DNA from: Phoebastria nigripes
Lineage: Eukaryota > Chordata > Aves > Procellariiformes > Diomedeidae
NCBI GenBank assembly: GCA_035582835.1
Contig: JAYKAV010003092.1
Span: 12,785 to 76,784, forward strand
DNA: 64,000 bases
Direction of reading: 5' to 3'
Shown here piece after piece: positions 23,661-35,725 of the stretch. The position numbers and the translations under genes are program-made. The first letter of the stretch is position 1. Each line of letters starts with the position of its first letter. The notes under the pieces are model-generated. The model was not told the DNA's origin and did no database searches. It saw only the letters and a program-made list of their open reading frames with translations.

Positions 23661-26600
23661 CCCCAAGTTGTGTACACAGCTTTAGCTGCCAGTGCTACAC
23701 ACCCATTACCTTCCCTACAAACTTTAACCTGCTTTTAAACATCACTACAGAAAATGAAATGGTTTTACACATTTGTTTCTAAATCTTCCCTTATTTACTG
23801 CAGTGTCTCTTCAGTTGCTTCTACAGAATAATTCTGGTTTACGCTAGTTTAAGAAAAGAGAATCAGGATGCTTGGTTCTCGTATTTGATTAACCCAAGCA
23901 CTGAAAAATGTAGGTGTAGTATTAAGTACCCAGTATGCAGTAAATGTACAGGAGGGCAAGAATTCTCTTTTTCTCTTTCCCATGCCTATAGGAATTCCAA
24001 CACAGTAAATTTAACCCAACTGCACATACGCCTTTAAATTATACACCAGCACATGTGTTCAAATGCACAATACAAAACTAAATAGGTATAAGCTTGTGTG
24101 TCTACATAGGATTTATTGCATACAATATATGTAAAACCTAGGTGGGGCTTAATCTACCTGAGTTAGAAAGAGGAACTTGCTAGTTAATCCAGTACTAAGC
24201 CTTCTTCCAGCAGCAAATGAAAAGCATAAAGCCTCTTGAATCTAAAAGGTTAGTGACGTGCACCACTTCATCCCCCAGGAATATTACATAACCTTGTCAT
24301 ATTCACTAATTTAATGAAAGGAAATTCCGCTTCAAAGCTCTCTACTGCTTCTTTTTCAAATTTTAATGTCTGCAGACTGCATATGAATTATTTGGTAACT
24401 GAGAGCTGACACTCCTTTTCAATGTGCAAAGTAAAAGCAGTGTATCTTAAAATGCCAGGCAAGCTGATCTCTTTCTGGAGGAGTTTTGTTCTAAGAGAAA
24501 AGGGGGAATAATGAGATCTTACAGGTAAGTTTCAATTAGTGACTGAGAGTATCTGGGTTATGACTAGAGAGATGGCCTTTATTGGTGTTTCAGCCTTACT
24601 AAAACCCGCAAAATACAGATACCAAAACTAGGAAGAATAAAATTGGGGCACTGTGAACAAATGAGTGAAGCTTCCACTCATATTTTATTTATCTAAACAC
24701 AACAAAATGCATATTTGGCCATTTATACACAGGGCAGATTGCTGATTAGTGACTGTGAAAGCAAAATCACCTATCTAATGATAAGACTGACTCAAAGAGA
24801 AAAGAAACCATCAGACTCTACATACTAAATATGGTTCAGTGTTAATGCCTGACAAGGCACCCATATAAGCAAATTCTCATAACTCCTCTCCAAGCAGAAG
24901 AGAAATTAATAAAATTCTGCCTGAGAACAGACCACATGACTTACTTTCATCTAAGTATCATCTTTCTTTTCCAACACTAGAGGCAAACTGCCTTGCTACC
25001 AATACCCCAACTGGCCAGCACATCAAATGGGAAAAGCATTCTGTTACAATCTGCTACTATGCTCTGTGAAAGTGACCTAAGATAATAGTCTTTTGTACAA
25101 CATGCCTATATGGGTGAGATGCCTTAACGTTATCCACTTACTGTTAAATCATCCCTAGCTCAAGCCAGCTGAAGGTAAAAGCAAGAAAAATTTATAGAAC
25201 TCAAAATACATATGTTATCAAAGTTTATAAGGACATGGGTGATAGGAAATTCAAAGTCATTCAATCTTTCTATTGCAGTTACCAAAACCAAAAGACCTTC
25301 CTTCTCGACTTCTGTTTCCAGATAAGGTGAGGAGGCTTAGCTTAGGGACCAAGCCCTTGGCCAAATACTAGTCCCCAGCCTTCATCCCCAAAAGACGAAG
25401 AATATACCCAATCTGTTCGTTGGGTGTATGAAGGTGACCTTTAGATTCATCAAACCTGTCTCAAATATAACTGACCTTCAACTTAGCGACAAGGCGGTTT
25501 ATATCTTCTCCTCTTTTGAAGCATTCTCGACAGAGTCATGTCCTCTCCAGAAACACATAGTTTTATACCTCCTTCTTTGTTGGGTTAAACTTAAACTGCT
25601 GAGGGGCAGAATGTTGTTACTTGGGACAAATGTGTCTGTGCGTCTAATCAAATCTTACATTCCATATGAACATATACAGTTTGGAGCATTAAGGGGTTGA
25701 AGATGACTTTCTACTTGCAAACCAGCATTAAGAGATAGCATGACTTCACATAAGCATAATTTATTGAGCTAAACTTGTTAACAGAAAGATTATATCATTA
25801 AGCTTGCTATACTAGTTAGTAGAGACTCATAAATCTTTCTTTCCTTCTTACTAGGTTAGAAATACTTCATCCCAGAACTTGATAAACACCTCTCTCTCTG
25901 TTAGTTGTAAAACAACATTTACCATTTGCCTACAACAACTGATTATATGAAACCTAAATTAGATGTCCAGCCAAGCAGAGAGAATATAGGTTCCTCTNAC
26001 CAGCAATGCTGTGAGAGCTACGCAATGCAGCCCAGCTTCAGCTGTACTGAAAGGCAGGTTAGTGTGGCCTGTAAGATGATACATTACTGATGCATAAGCA
26101 GACATTCATAAACTAGGTCAGAAAACTGTTTCTAGGTATTAAAAAAGATTCAGTGACTAAAGGCCCCAGTGGATCGTCCCAGTTCCTTGCCTACAAGTCA
26201 CTTAAGATACCTCAATACAGTTAACACAGTACAAGTAGCCTGATCTGGGATATGGTTATGCAGATACAAGAGCACTGGTTAGAATGTATTTACACTGGCA
26301 GTATTTTTGATACTGTGTGGTTTTGGTACTACACAAGTGTCCTACTGTGTATAGCTCCTGCTGTTAATACAAGCTCCTACAAGTCACATTTTGTTGTCAG
26401 TAAGGACAATGCACTGCCAATATGCAAAAAATACTACTCCTAAAGTACAGTTTTGTAGTTAAAACTGCATCTGCTCTATGAACATCTTCTACAGGAGCTA
26501 TATTGCTCTAACTCTTTTCCAATAAAGTTATGCCAGCAGAAATTTGAACTATCTTGTATATAATACATTCAGGAATGTGAGAACTAAAACTTCATATAAA

Positions 26601-28260
26601 GGTATGCACAACAAAGTTGTCTAACCAGCTCAAAAATTCAATTAAATAGTAGAAACATAACCAGAAGAAACATATCACCACATAAATAGCTCTAAATACT
26701 ACAAGTCCATTTCTGTTTTAATTCTGATATGTGACAGCACTTCATACAATGATGTTCTGCAATCTACTACCTAAAATCACTGAAGTGCAAGTATTCGATA
26801 ACTTGTACGTCGCTGTAGCATTGCACTTGCTTTACAAGAATCTTGCATGGTTATTCACGTTACTTAAGTGATTTTAATACAATTTGCAGTGATTAAAAAT
26901 ACGCCTAAATAGATAATCCTGGCCCACAGTGCTGTGTCTAGCTTACACCTATCTCATCTATATCTCACCAATGATATCTTCCCTTCTTCTCTCTTTAACA
27001 TAAATTCATTCTTCTTTAAAAAAAGAGATACCAAGAAATCATAACACTACATGGAACTGACATTCAGTCAAGGGCATGCTATTTAAAGGGGGACATAATT
27101 ACAAATTCAGTGTGGAAGAGGGGTAAGAGACTTATGTGTGGCCAGATACCATGCTGTAAGAGGAAATCTTACACTAGCATTCTCCAGCTTCTTTTGCCAT
27201 TGAATACAAAGCTTTTCTGTTACTCAGTTGAAGAAGCCAGAAATTATTCTGTTTCATTCATACAGGTTATTTACAGTGTCAAAGTTAAAAGCACTGCCAA
27301 GTGATTTTTGTTAATGTGGTGTATACAGATTGTGAAGTGCCTCAGTTTTGTTTGGTCATCTGCCTTAGAAGGAATTCCCATCAAATACCACAATTCTGCT
27401 TTATCCTCACTTGAGAAAATCAACAGTGGTCCAGACAGAGGGACTCTTATTCCATTCTTACCCCTCTCTCATGTGTCATCCTTGTCTTATGCTCTTCTTG
27501 CTCAATCCACAGCTGTTCTGAGACTAAGCTAAAGAGACCAAACTGGAAGTGTCTAGAACAGTTCAGGTGTGTGGTCCCGAGAGAGTCAGTGAAGACAATA
27601 CAGAATCAACAAAGTTAATTCACCTGGGCTTTACATCATGCCTTATCTGTGGAGTGATTGTATTTTTACTGACGGACACCCCATAAGTTGGGACCATGAC
27701 TGTACCACTGAAATACCAATGTGCAGAGGTGATCTTAGCAGGGTCTGAAATACGTTTTCAAATTAGTGATTTCACACTAAGTACTTGCAATACATTCTAT
27801 GATTTCATCCAATCTACTGTTTTTAAGGCATACTTGGTGTTTTAGAAGATTACAAAATACAAGCTCGCTCAAGTTTTGTGGACACAATGAAGCCTTCTTT
27901 CTTAAAAAAAAGCTAATTTTCATTTGCCCTGTTATAGAGATTTTCACTCTGAAACCTTCTTCATAATTGGAAAGCATAATTCATGCCCATCTTTAAAATA
28001 AAAGTAAAAATTACTGAAAAATAACTACCAATAAGGATTGCACTCTCCATTTTTCTTTCACAGGCAAATATGTTCTTTCCAATTATTATGAAAACAAAAA
28101 GTAGTATCAGTCCTAGTCCTGGTTCCTGTCTCAGATCATATCTAAGTAGAATCTAAGATTCACAAAACAAATTCACTGAAGTTTGGTCTCAAGAGATAAA
28201 ATTTGAAGCCAAAAGCACTGAAAGTCACAGCTGGCTACTGGACAGAAGAGAGGGCCAAGA

Positions 28261-28400
28261 GCCAAAACTTTGTAATTCTAATCCCATCTCTGCTAACTGA
28301 TGGTTGTTTAGCTTCAGGCAAATTACTTAACCTCCATGTCTCAATTTCCTTACTTCCAGGATTATGCTACTTACATATGTCACAAAACATAGGGAGGAGT
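28261..28400 (+). repeat. MIR-type SINE remnant (tRNA-derived core SINE)
   Basis: The stretch reads like a diverged MIR: AATCCCATCTCTGCTAACTG, then GCTTCAGGCAAATTACTTAA, CCTCCATGTCTCAATTTCCT and a following ATTATGCTACTTACAT. This is the order of the MIR core (the GGGCAAGTTACTTAACCTCT and CTCAGTTTCCTCATCTG segments in consensus). No flanking duplications are visible, as expected for such an old insertion. The overlapping 79-codon open frame (28203-28442) is therefore not a gene. Confidence 0.75.
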
Positions 28401-31400
28401 ATTATAGTGGTTACTGTCACTATATTTACAAAATTTGTGTAGAGATTTGTGCTCATGCATTGAATGAGAGGGCTGAAAAATGTTCCAGTTTAAGCCCTAT
28501 CTACTTACAACACGGATGACACTTCTATTAGGGCGAAGGAAAGAAAAACAAACAAACTACACTCAAATCTTTAGAGTGTCAGTGAAAACTGGTAGCTATT
28601 TGGCGAAGTTATTAGTCTTTGAAAATTGCAGTCCTCTGCATATCAGTATTGCAAAATGTTGGTTTAATTAACACTCTTTTCTCTAAGGAAATCAGCTTAC
28701 GTTGCACAAGTGTACTGAATAAGAACTGCTCATTTTGACACTGAGAGGTATGTACTGAAACCAGTTACCTTCTATGAAATGATAATAAATTATTTCTGCA
28801 AAATATATTGCCCTGCATCAGAATTCAGATTCAAAGGTGTATAATTAACATTGTGTGTGTCCATTTAAATAATAGAATTGAATGTTTTAATTATGCAGCC
28901 ATGCTAATTATAATATTCACGTAAAATATTCATCTATGTAACACTAAATAGGTATAGATATGTTCACATCTAAGTGATATGCATGTTCAGAAATCAGAAA
29001 TTTATGAAAACTGTATTTTACACATCAGGCTTCAGCAACTTCTTGAAAGCATACTCTAAAATGGCTAAATGTTTCCTGAAGAGAATTGAGAACCTGGTTT
29101 TGCTGTCTATGAACTCAAATTTCTGTATGTCTGAATCTCAATGGCATATTTGAAATGCAGAAAATGTCTAGTGATTGATCATTGTACTGTATCATCAAAG
29201 CTACAATCTGCTTATAGGAATCATACAAAAGTAGGGTAGAATCTGCATTGTTGCAAAGCTTCTTGATTTTTCTCTTTTTCCTTCTGGATATAAGAAGACA
29301 ACCAGAAATAAATTTCTCACAACAAAACTGAAACTATTGATACAAATTCATATGAGGTTAGACTACTGATGCTGGGGACACAAAGAATATAGCAGGTCAC
29401 CAAAAAGAACACACAACAGCTGGCCTCAAATATCCAAACATGAGAGGAATTGGGCTGCGGAAAGACAGGAATAAGAAACAAGATGAAAAAATGCTGAAAA
29501 AAATGCTGAAAAGCAAAAGAGAAGCAGAAATTGCTGGCCAAACAATGCAGAGGGATAACCCAAACCAAGATGAATTTCAGGTCTATTTAAGTAAAAAATT
29601 AAGTAAAAATAAGAACTTTACATAGGAATATATAGCCAGTCAGTCACGTAAGTTTCTTAAAAATGAAAAATGTTTGAAAGCTTTGGCTTTAGTATGTAAA
29701 AAAGTTGCTTGCTCCCTAGGGCTGTCTGGAAAGTTGTAATTTACTCTTCGCATTCCTTAACATGCAATGCACTATATAGAATAATAGTAAAACCTCTTGA
29801 ATGAATTACTGTATTGTTCATAAATCACAAGAATCAATTACTATGTGTATTGTTCCTTCACTGAATGCCTTTAGAAAAGCAGCTTCTGGAGGTTCAATAA
29901 TTTTGCATATCACTGTGTCAAAAGCTGGCACACACAACTGGAAAAAATTCTAATTAGAGTTGACGACAAATATTTAGACGTTATACTTTGATGCTTTCAC
30001 TTCTAATACCAAATCTCTTCCTCAAAGTAGATAACTTTCAAAAAACTCTAGAAAAAATGAAGTCTTTGAAGTTTTTGTTTTCATTATTCTTAACAGTGTT
30101 CTTCACTGTAATAACACAATATAATGCAATATAGGGTACCAAAGCAAAAGGGAAGTGGGGAGAAGAATCAATATAAAATTGTTACTGATAGAGATGGAAA
30201 TCAGCAAAGAAAAGCCCATTGGAGTACCAGATGTATTTTTTCATGTGTTTGGCCTTAACCCCAGAAACACAGTTAATGAGGAAGAATACAAGGTTTACAT
30301 TTTTTGTGTGCTTTCTCCCTCCTCGATAGACAATAGTATGGTATGTTCATACGTACATGTTGACCTTTTGTATCAAACTATAGCATAACATCAGCAGATA
30401 TGACAGGTCTTTTGCTGTGCTAATTATTTAATTAGCTCTACACTGGTATACAGGAATACATCTGCTGGGCGAAGTTAAAAGAAGTATAGTTCTCACTCTT
30501 CCCAATACAGGAGCCGGTATTGATCAAGGAACTCCAACCTGTGACATTCTACTTGATATCATAAACTAGAAACATTATGAACTAATCCTGTGTTTTCTAT
30601 TTATTTAGTAAGTTCTGAAAGCTTATTTGGTGTACTGGCTTCTCTGCTGTTGTGCCCTGCTACTAGGACAAGAGTAGTAGGATGTTTGCAACTGTCCCTT
30701 CTTATAGACAAAGAGATATATGCAGGTATATGTAGATGCTGAGAATGAAGAAATATACACAATATAGTGTATACAGGACCAGTTTGTTCTTAAATTATTT
30801 TATGTTATAAATGCAAAATCAGAAGGAAGAAATATAAGGAAAACCAAAATCTGAGGTAGTTTAATTTTAAAAAGAAACACTTCGCTTTCCATAATTAAGA
30901 ACGGCTGTTATATGAAGGAAATTATTATGCTTTGAGAATGAGGTTACAAATTACCAGTCATTTAAAAAAACAACAAAAAAACCTGATAATGCCTGACTAT
31001 ATGACTTACCATGGCAAAAAAAATGCAAACTAAAGAAAGTGTTTGCTTCTGAGTGCATAAGGCTAACCTACACGTGTGCATATTTATAGCACAGAAAAAA
31101 AATCCCAACACTTCAAATAGTGTCAAAAGCATCCCTCACCTTTGAGTTTACTCATACTGCAGTCACTCATGTAATTACAGTCACATAGACATGTTCTAGT
31201 CAGTTTTAATTTAGGTAAGGCAGCACAGTTAACCATTAGCCACAGGTTCCTCAAGCAGGTACCAAAGTAACTACATGGACCTTGCAGAGGGATTGGGACT
31301 CACACAGGCAATCAGGCTACCCTGTCTGCCTAATGGTTAAGGTAGCCAGAGCACATCTATACAGTCACAATTAAGAACAGCAACTTCAGAACTGACAAAA

Positions 31401-32451
31401 GTATTGACACACCAAACTTTTCACCTTCTTTATCATTTCTCACAAAAACCCCCATACCAATCCATACTGCATTACACGCATTGAACTGCCTTGATTCTGC
31501 AATCCATTACAAAGACGTTTTTTGCCTTGTCACTATCAAAACGAGATTTTGTGTATGTGTGTAAATCTTTCCATATTGGCAACCTCCAAATTCAAATTTC
31601 CTGTAACACTTGAATGTTAAATTTCTTTCACAATCCACCAGCTTGTTTTCTCTTTATACTATGTGGAACTGAATTCTTTATCCGATTCCCATCTTGAACC
31701 TCCCCTGTTCTCCAGATCTGAGAATCTAAGTCCTTTCTGATAGAAGTCAGGACTTACTTCTTAAGCTTTCTGATCATGTTCCAGTGAATGTTTCCACCAT
31801 GCCCTCAATTTCTTTATCTTGTTTACAGGTGATTCCTCTGCACCACAGCAAAGGAGTATGAAATTAGTCCAACGACTAAAGCATTACGCTGTTAAAAGGT
31901 GGGATGGCTATGACCAAGTAATTTTAATTGCCAAACATTGCAAATAGAATAAATATTGGATCTTGCACTGTGGAGCCAAAGCCAATTGTCTGCATCATTG
32001 TTATTTGGAAATATTCTTGCTCTTCCCCACATACTGCTTCACTGTGACCTTTCAGGACTGACTAAATTAACCTCTTCTCTAAAAGAAATAAAAAGGCAAT
32101 GAAAGTCATGCAGGTGTGCACAGTTTTGTGTGAATGAACAATGAAGAACAGATAAAAAATTCATACAGTTACCTCCCATGTCCAGACATTTGCTTCTAGG
32201 AGCAGCTATCTTTCTCCCAAGATCAGATGAACGTGTAAAAAGAACACCACAGAACTGAGTGCTTAAGTGACTGATACAAAAACTTGACACACAGAGTAGT
32301 GAAAGAAATGCAACCCTGGAAATTTCATGCAGATGATTAAACCTGTTATGGATTTGTCGTTCTGTTTTTAACTGCTTTTCTAAGAGTGAAGCTATTAGAA
32401 TCTTACAACACTGTGGGCCATAAACTAAGATATAAATTTTGCTGTAGACCA

Positions 32452-32512
32452 CAACAGGTGAAATCCTGGTGCCACAGAAATCAGTGCCATTCCTAAATGG
32501 GGCCAGTCTTTT
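32452..32512. repeat. Candidate ancient palindromic amniote repeat
   Basis: GTGAAATCCTGGTGCCACAG is followed by AAATCAGTGCCATTCC and TAAATGGGGCCAG. This resembles an old palindromic repeat I remember from bird, turtle and crocodile genomes (GAAATCCTGGCCCC..., CACTGAAGTCAATGGC...), though I cannot name its family. It lies inside the 180-codon minus-strand open frame at 32039-32581. Confidence 0.5.
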
Positions 32513-32708
32513 GCCCATATTCATAGATTTTCTATGATTGTGAATGACTCCAGTACTAGTACTGCTTTTCAGGACAAACACCTATAGAACTTTCTAAAGG
32601 TTTCTACAATTATGCTCACAAAATGAAGGTTGTGCAAGATACAGCACAGTGAACACAAATGCACATTTATATTTATACCATTTTACAAGTAGAGATTTTG
32701 GAAGAACC

Positions 32709-32731
32709 TTTTTTTTTTTTTTTTTTTTTTT
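32709..32731. repeat. T run, 23 nt
   Basis: Pure homopolymer T between ACC and GAACTTCC; simple sequence. Confidence 0.9.
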
Positions 32732-33754
32732 GAACTTCCATATTGCTATAAAACTTTACTAGAGATACAACTAGATTTCTGATGCAGCTAAATTTCTGTA
32801 AAAGATCATTCCTGTTAGGCAATCTTTGAAGACTGGACTCTTGAAAATAATTTTGTTCCATTTAGTTAGAAAATCACCTCTGTCATCAGTTGATATTATG
32901 TTTCATTCAAGAGGTTTTACACATTTGATATGTCTCTAATTATGTAAAATATTTTTCCTTTCTTGAAAATGAGAAAATATGCATACTATGTACAGGTAAG
33001 GTGTTTTCTTAAATGAGCCGGCTAATTTCTTCACTGTTGTAAGCTGATCAAAACTCAGTAATTTCAGTGACATTGCTCAGATTTACAGAAATTGAAGATT
33101 TTGCCTGTTATTTTTAGATTCAGGTTGAGCAGCAAGGAGCACTGTGATCAGGTATTAATTACATAGCTTCCAACAATAACAGAAGTTTGCAAGCTTACTT
33201 CATTATGCACTAAATTAGCCCTGACTGCACGGAAGTTGAATGAATAGCTATAATCTGGTACTATTCATACCTTCGCTTCAGCAAAGTCTTACCATACCAA
33301 GTAATTGTAACTGAGTCTTATTAGTTAGCTAGCAGTTACCATCACACACAGAAAAAGAGAACACAGAATACATTCCATAGGCTGTGAACTAATTGGTCTG
33401 GGTGACAGGCACTCACACTACACTGTACAAAAAATTGATAAATGAATGGGAGTCATGAAAGTTCTCACATTTAAGTTTTTACCTAGCTTCCTATGAGACA
33501 AAAACAAACTTATATTTCAAATGAACTGATTCATATTGTGCTTAATTTGAGTCTTGCAGATAAAAAATCAAAAAAGTTAAAGTTTGTGATAAAAAATTGC
33601 TTCAACAGCACTTAAAAATTAATTTACTAAAATTCAAGACTGGATATTGTTTTTGCTCAGCAACTAAAAGCACAGTATTTTTTTTATTCCAGAAGTATGT
33701 GCATTTCAGCAAATAGAAAAAAGATACCTATTTATCCTAATCTTGCTACTTATT

Positions 33755-33804
33755 TAATTAGTTTTAGTTGCTTAATTAGTCTTAATTACTCTTATTTATA
33801 ATTA
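33755..33804. promoter_or_regulatory. Cluster of four TAATTA homeodomain-type motifs
   Basis: TAATTA occurs at 33755-33760, 33773-33778, 33783-33788 and 33799-33804. TAATTA is the core site of many homeodomain proteins, and neural genes such as PTPRD often carry intronic enhancers. The surrounding sequence is very AT-rich, so chance is a serious alternative. Confidence 0.25.
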
Positions 33805-34249
33805 ATTTCTAGATCTATATTCACAATGAAACAATTATCAGGAGGAAAAAGAAGTATAAAAATGTCAAATATCAGCATTGTTTATTGAGTTCAGCTTTTT
33901 TGGATAGTAAGATACCGGAGAGAGGGCAGAGCTGGTTTTCAGCAATGAAAGGAAATGTATCATTATGTTTTTATAGAGTCAGTAAACATAGGTCTGATCC
34001 CACAGCATAAAAAATTTACACTGAAGTGGAAATTCTCACGGCCTGTAGTGAAAGTATTCCCTGTGAAGTGATGCCAAGTAGGTATCTATGTGTCGTTATG
34101 TAATAAGTCTCCGTATCTATTGCGTGTAATACTTTCTAACACTTCATCATGCCTTTGTGTTTCAAGATGCTCATAAATATCCAGGCTACTTTGGTAGTGG
34201 CCTTAGTTTCTCTATTTATTGACTGATATTATCAATCTCTTTAAGGTCT

Positions 34250-34312
34250 GAGGGTCTGATTCTCGTTCCAATAATCTTGGTAGAAATCAAGAAGAATTCC
34301 AGTGAAATAAGG
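34250..34312. repeat. Candidate ancient amniote repeat
   Basis: GAGGGTCTGATTCTCGTTCC, then GTAGAAATCAAGAAGAATTC and CAGTGAAATAAGG, follow the layout of an old repeat I recall as GGCCTGATTCTC...GTGTAAATCAGGAGTAACTC...ATTGAAGTCAATGG. Strongly diverged; low certainty. Confidence 0.4.
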
Positions 34313-35649
34313 CTAATAAATGGGTAAACAATGATGGAGGGGAATCCGTATCTGAAGATTTTTTTAATAAACAGTTTATTTTTTCTTTAGGCTACAAAGT
34401 CCAAACAAATAAGTTATTGTAATTTTGTCACTACTGCTCAGTAGACTTGTTAGTGTGTTTGTGAAAGTTAATTATGTGGTAAGATACACCATAGTTATTA
34501 CTGCCAAAAAATGTACAAGTGTGTTTATTAATTCAAAGTGTTCTATTAAAGTGTGTTAAGTACATAGCAGAACTACTATTTTCTTCTAATTATTGTTGCA
34601 CAATCATTTTGGTGTTTTTAAGTATCTTTTTCCCCCCTAGAATGCACACCAATGCATTTAGCACTATTAGCATACACAGTCAGTGCATTTAATATTATTG
34701 GTTTATTTTCATGTATGTAAAACAGCAGAACAAATAATACAAATGGTGTATTTTCCGATATGGACATTCAGATTCTTCCATTTTTATCTTACTTAATACT
34801 ATGGGACAGAAGAAACCACAATGTAAATATTATGTACAAATATTTTTTTCTTAAAAACACATAGATATTACAGACAAAAAATATGAAATACCAGATTCGA
34901 GATTGCTTTGAATAAATTTAGTTCTGCTCATCCTTAGGTATGTTACGTTATCTTTATATTTATGTTCATGTTTACTTACCATTATATTTTAATTTGTACT
35001 GAAAGTGCCTTACGTCAACATCATCTCTTTTCACACAATGCAACTAGTGTTTGTATATTGTCAGTTACAAAGTGAAAGAGAACATTCACATTTCTGATCA
35101 TGGAAAAGGAAAAACCAAAGACTAACAAGATGTCTCAAAAGAATAAGATTATTATTTTCACTCATGAGGGTGCACAAAAGAGGCCCAGTTGCAAGCATAG
35201 GGAAAGGTCGAATTACAAATTCAAATAGCAGTTGAAATGTATGTTATTTTTAAATGTTTCAGAGTAAACTGAAAGCTCAGCTCTAAAATTATATCAGCGC
35301 AGTCATGAAAGAAAATCCTAAGGCAAGACACCATAGAAAGAAACCCATAATAATCACACAAACTAAAGGGGTAGGAGGGAAGAATAACCATAATTAAAGT
35401 AGAATTAACATGGTTTCCTTGCACAAAGCCTTATGGTTGTCCTTCTGTCATAGAATCCCAGCCACTAAATGAAAACAAAGAATTATCCCTTTACAGAAGT
35501 GATATTTACAGAATATCTGTAAATCATTCCATGAAAATGGAGTTTCTCTGTACTATGATCCTCTAATCTAATAAAAGACTTGTAAGGTCTAAAATTAAGA
35601 AGTATACATGTTTTACAGCATTTTCGTAAGCCACATTACTTTTCCAGTT

Positions 35650-35725
35650 TGGAGGGCCAAATTCCAGCCTTATATTCAGGTAGTCTTGCACTGCTATTTA
35701 AGTGCATTATAATTCAGGATTTGCT
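35650..35725. repeat. Candidate ancient amniote repeat
   Basis: GGAGGGCCAAATTCCAGCCT, a central GCACTGCTATTTAAGTGCAT and a closing AATTCAGGA resemble the palindromic GGGCCAAATTCTG...CACTG...CAGAATTTGGCCC type repeat. The similarity is from memory. Confidence 0.4.

Noticed and set aside
26180..26230. Second MIR fragment (AAGTCACTTAAGATACCTCA)
   Set aside because: Match limited to a few words; the rest of the core is missing.
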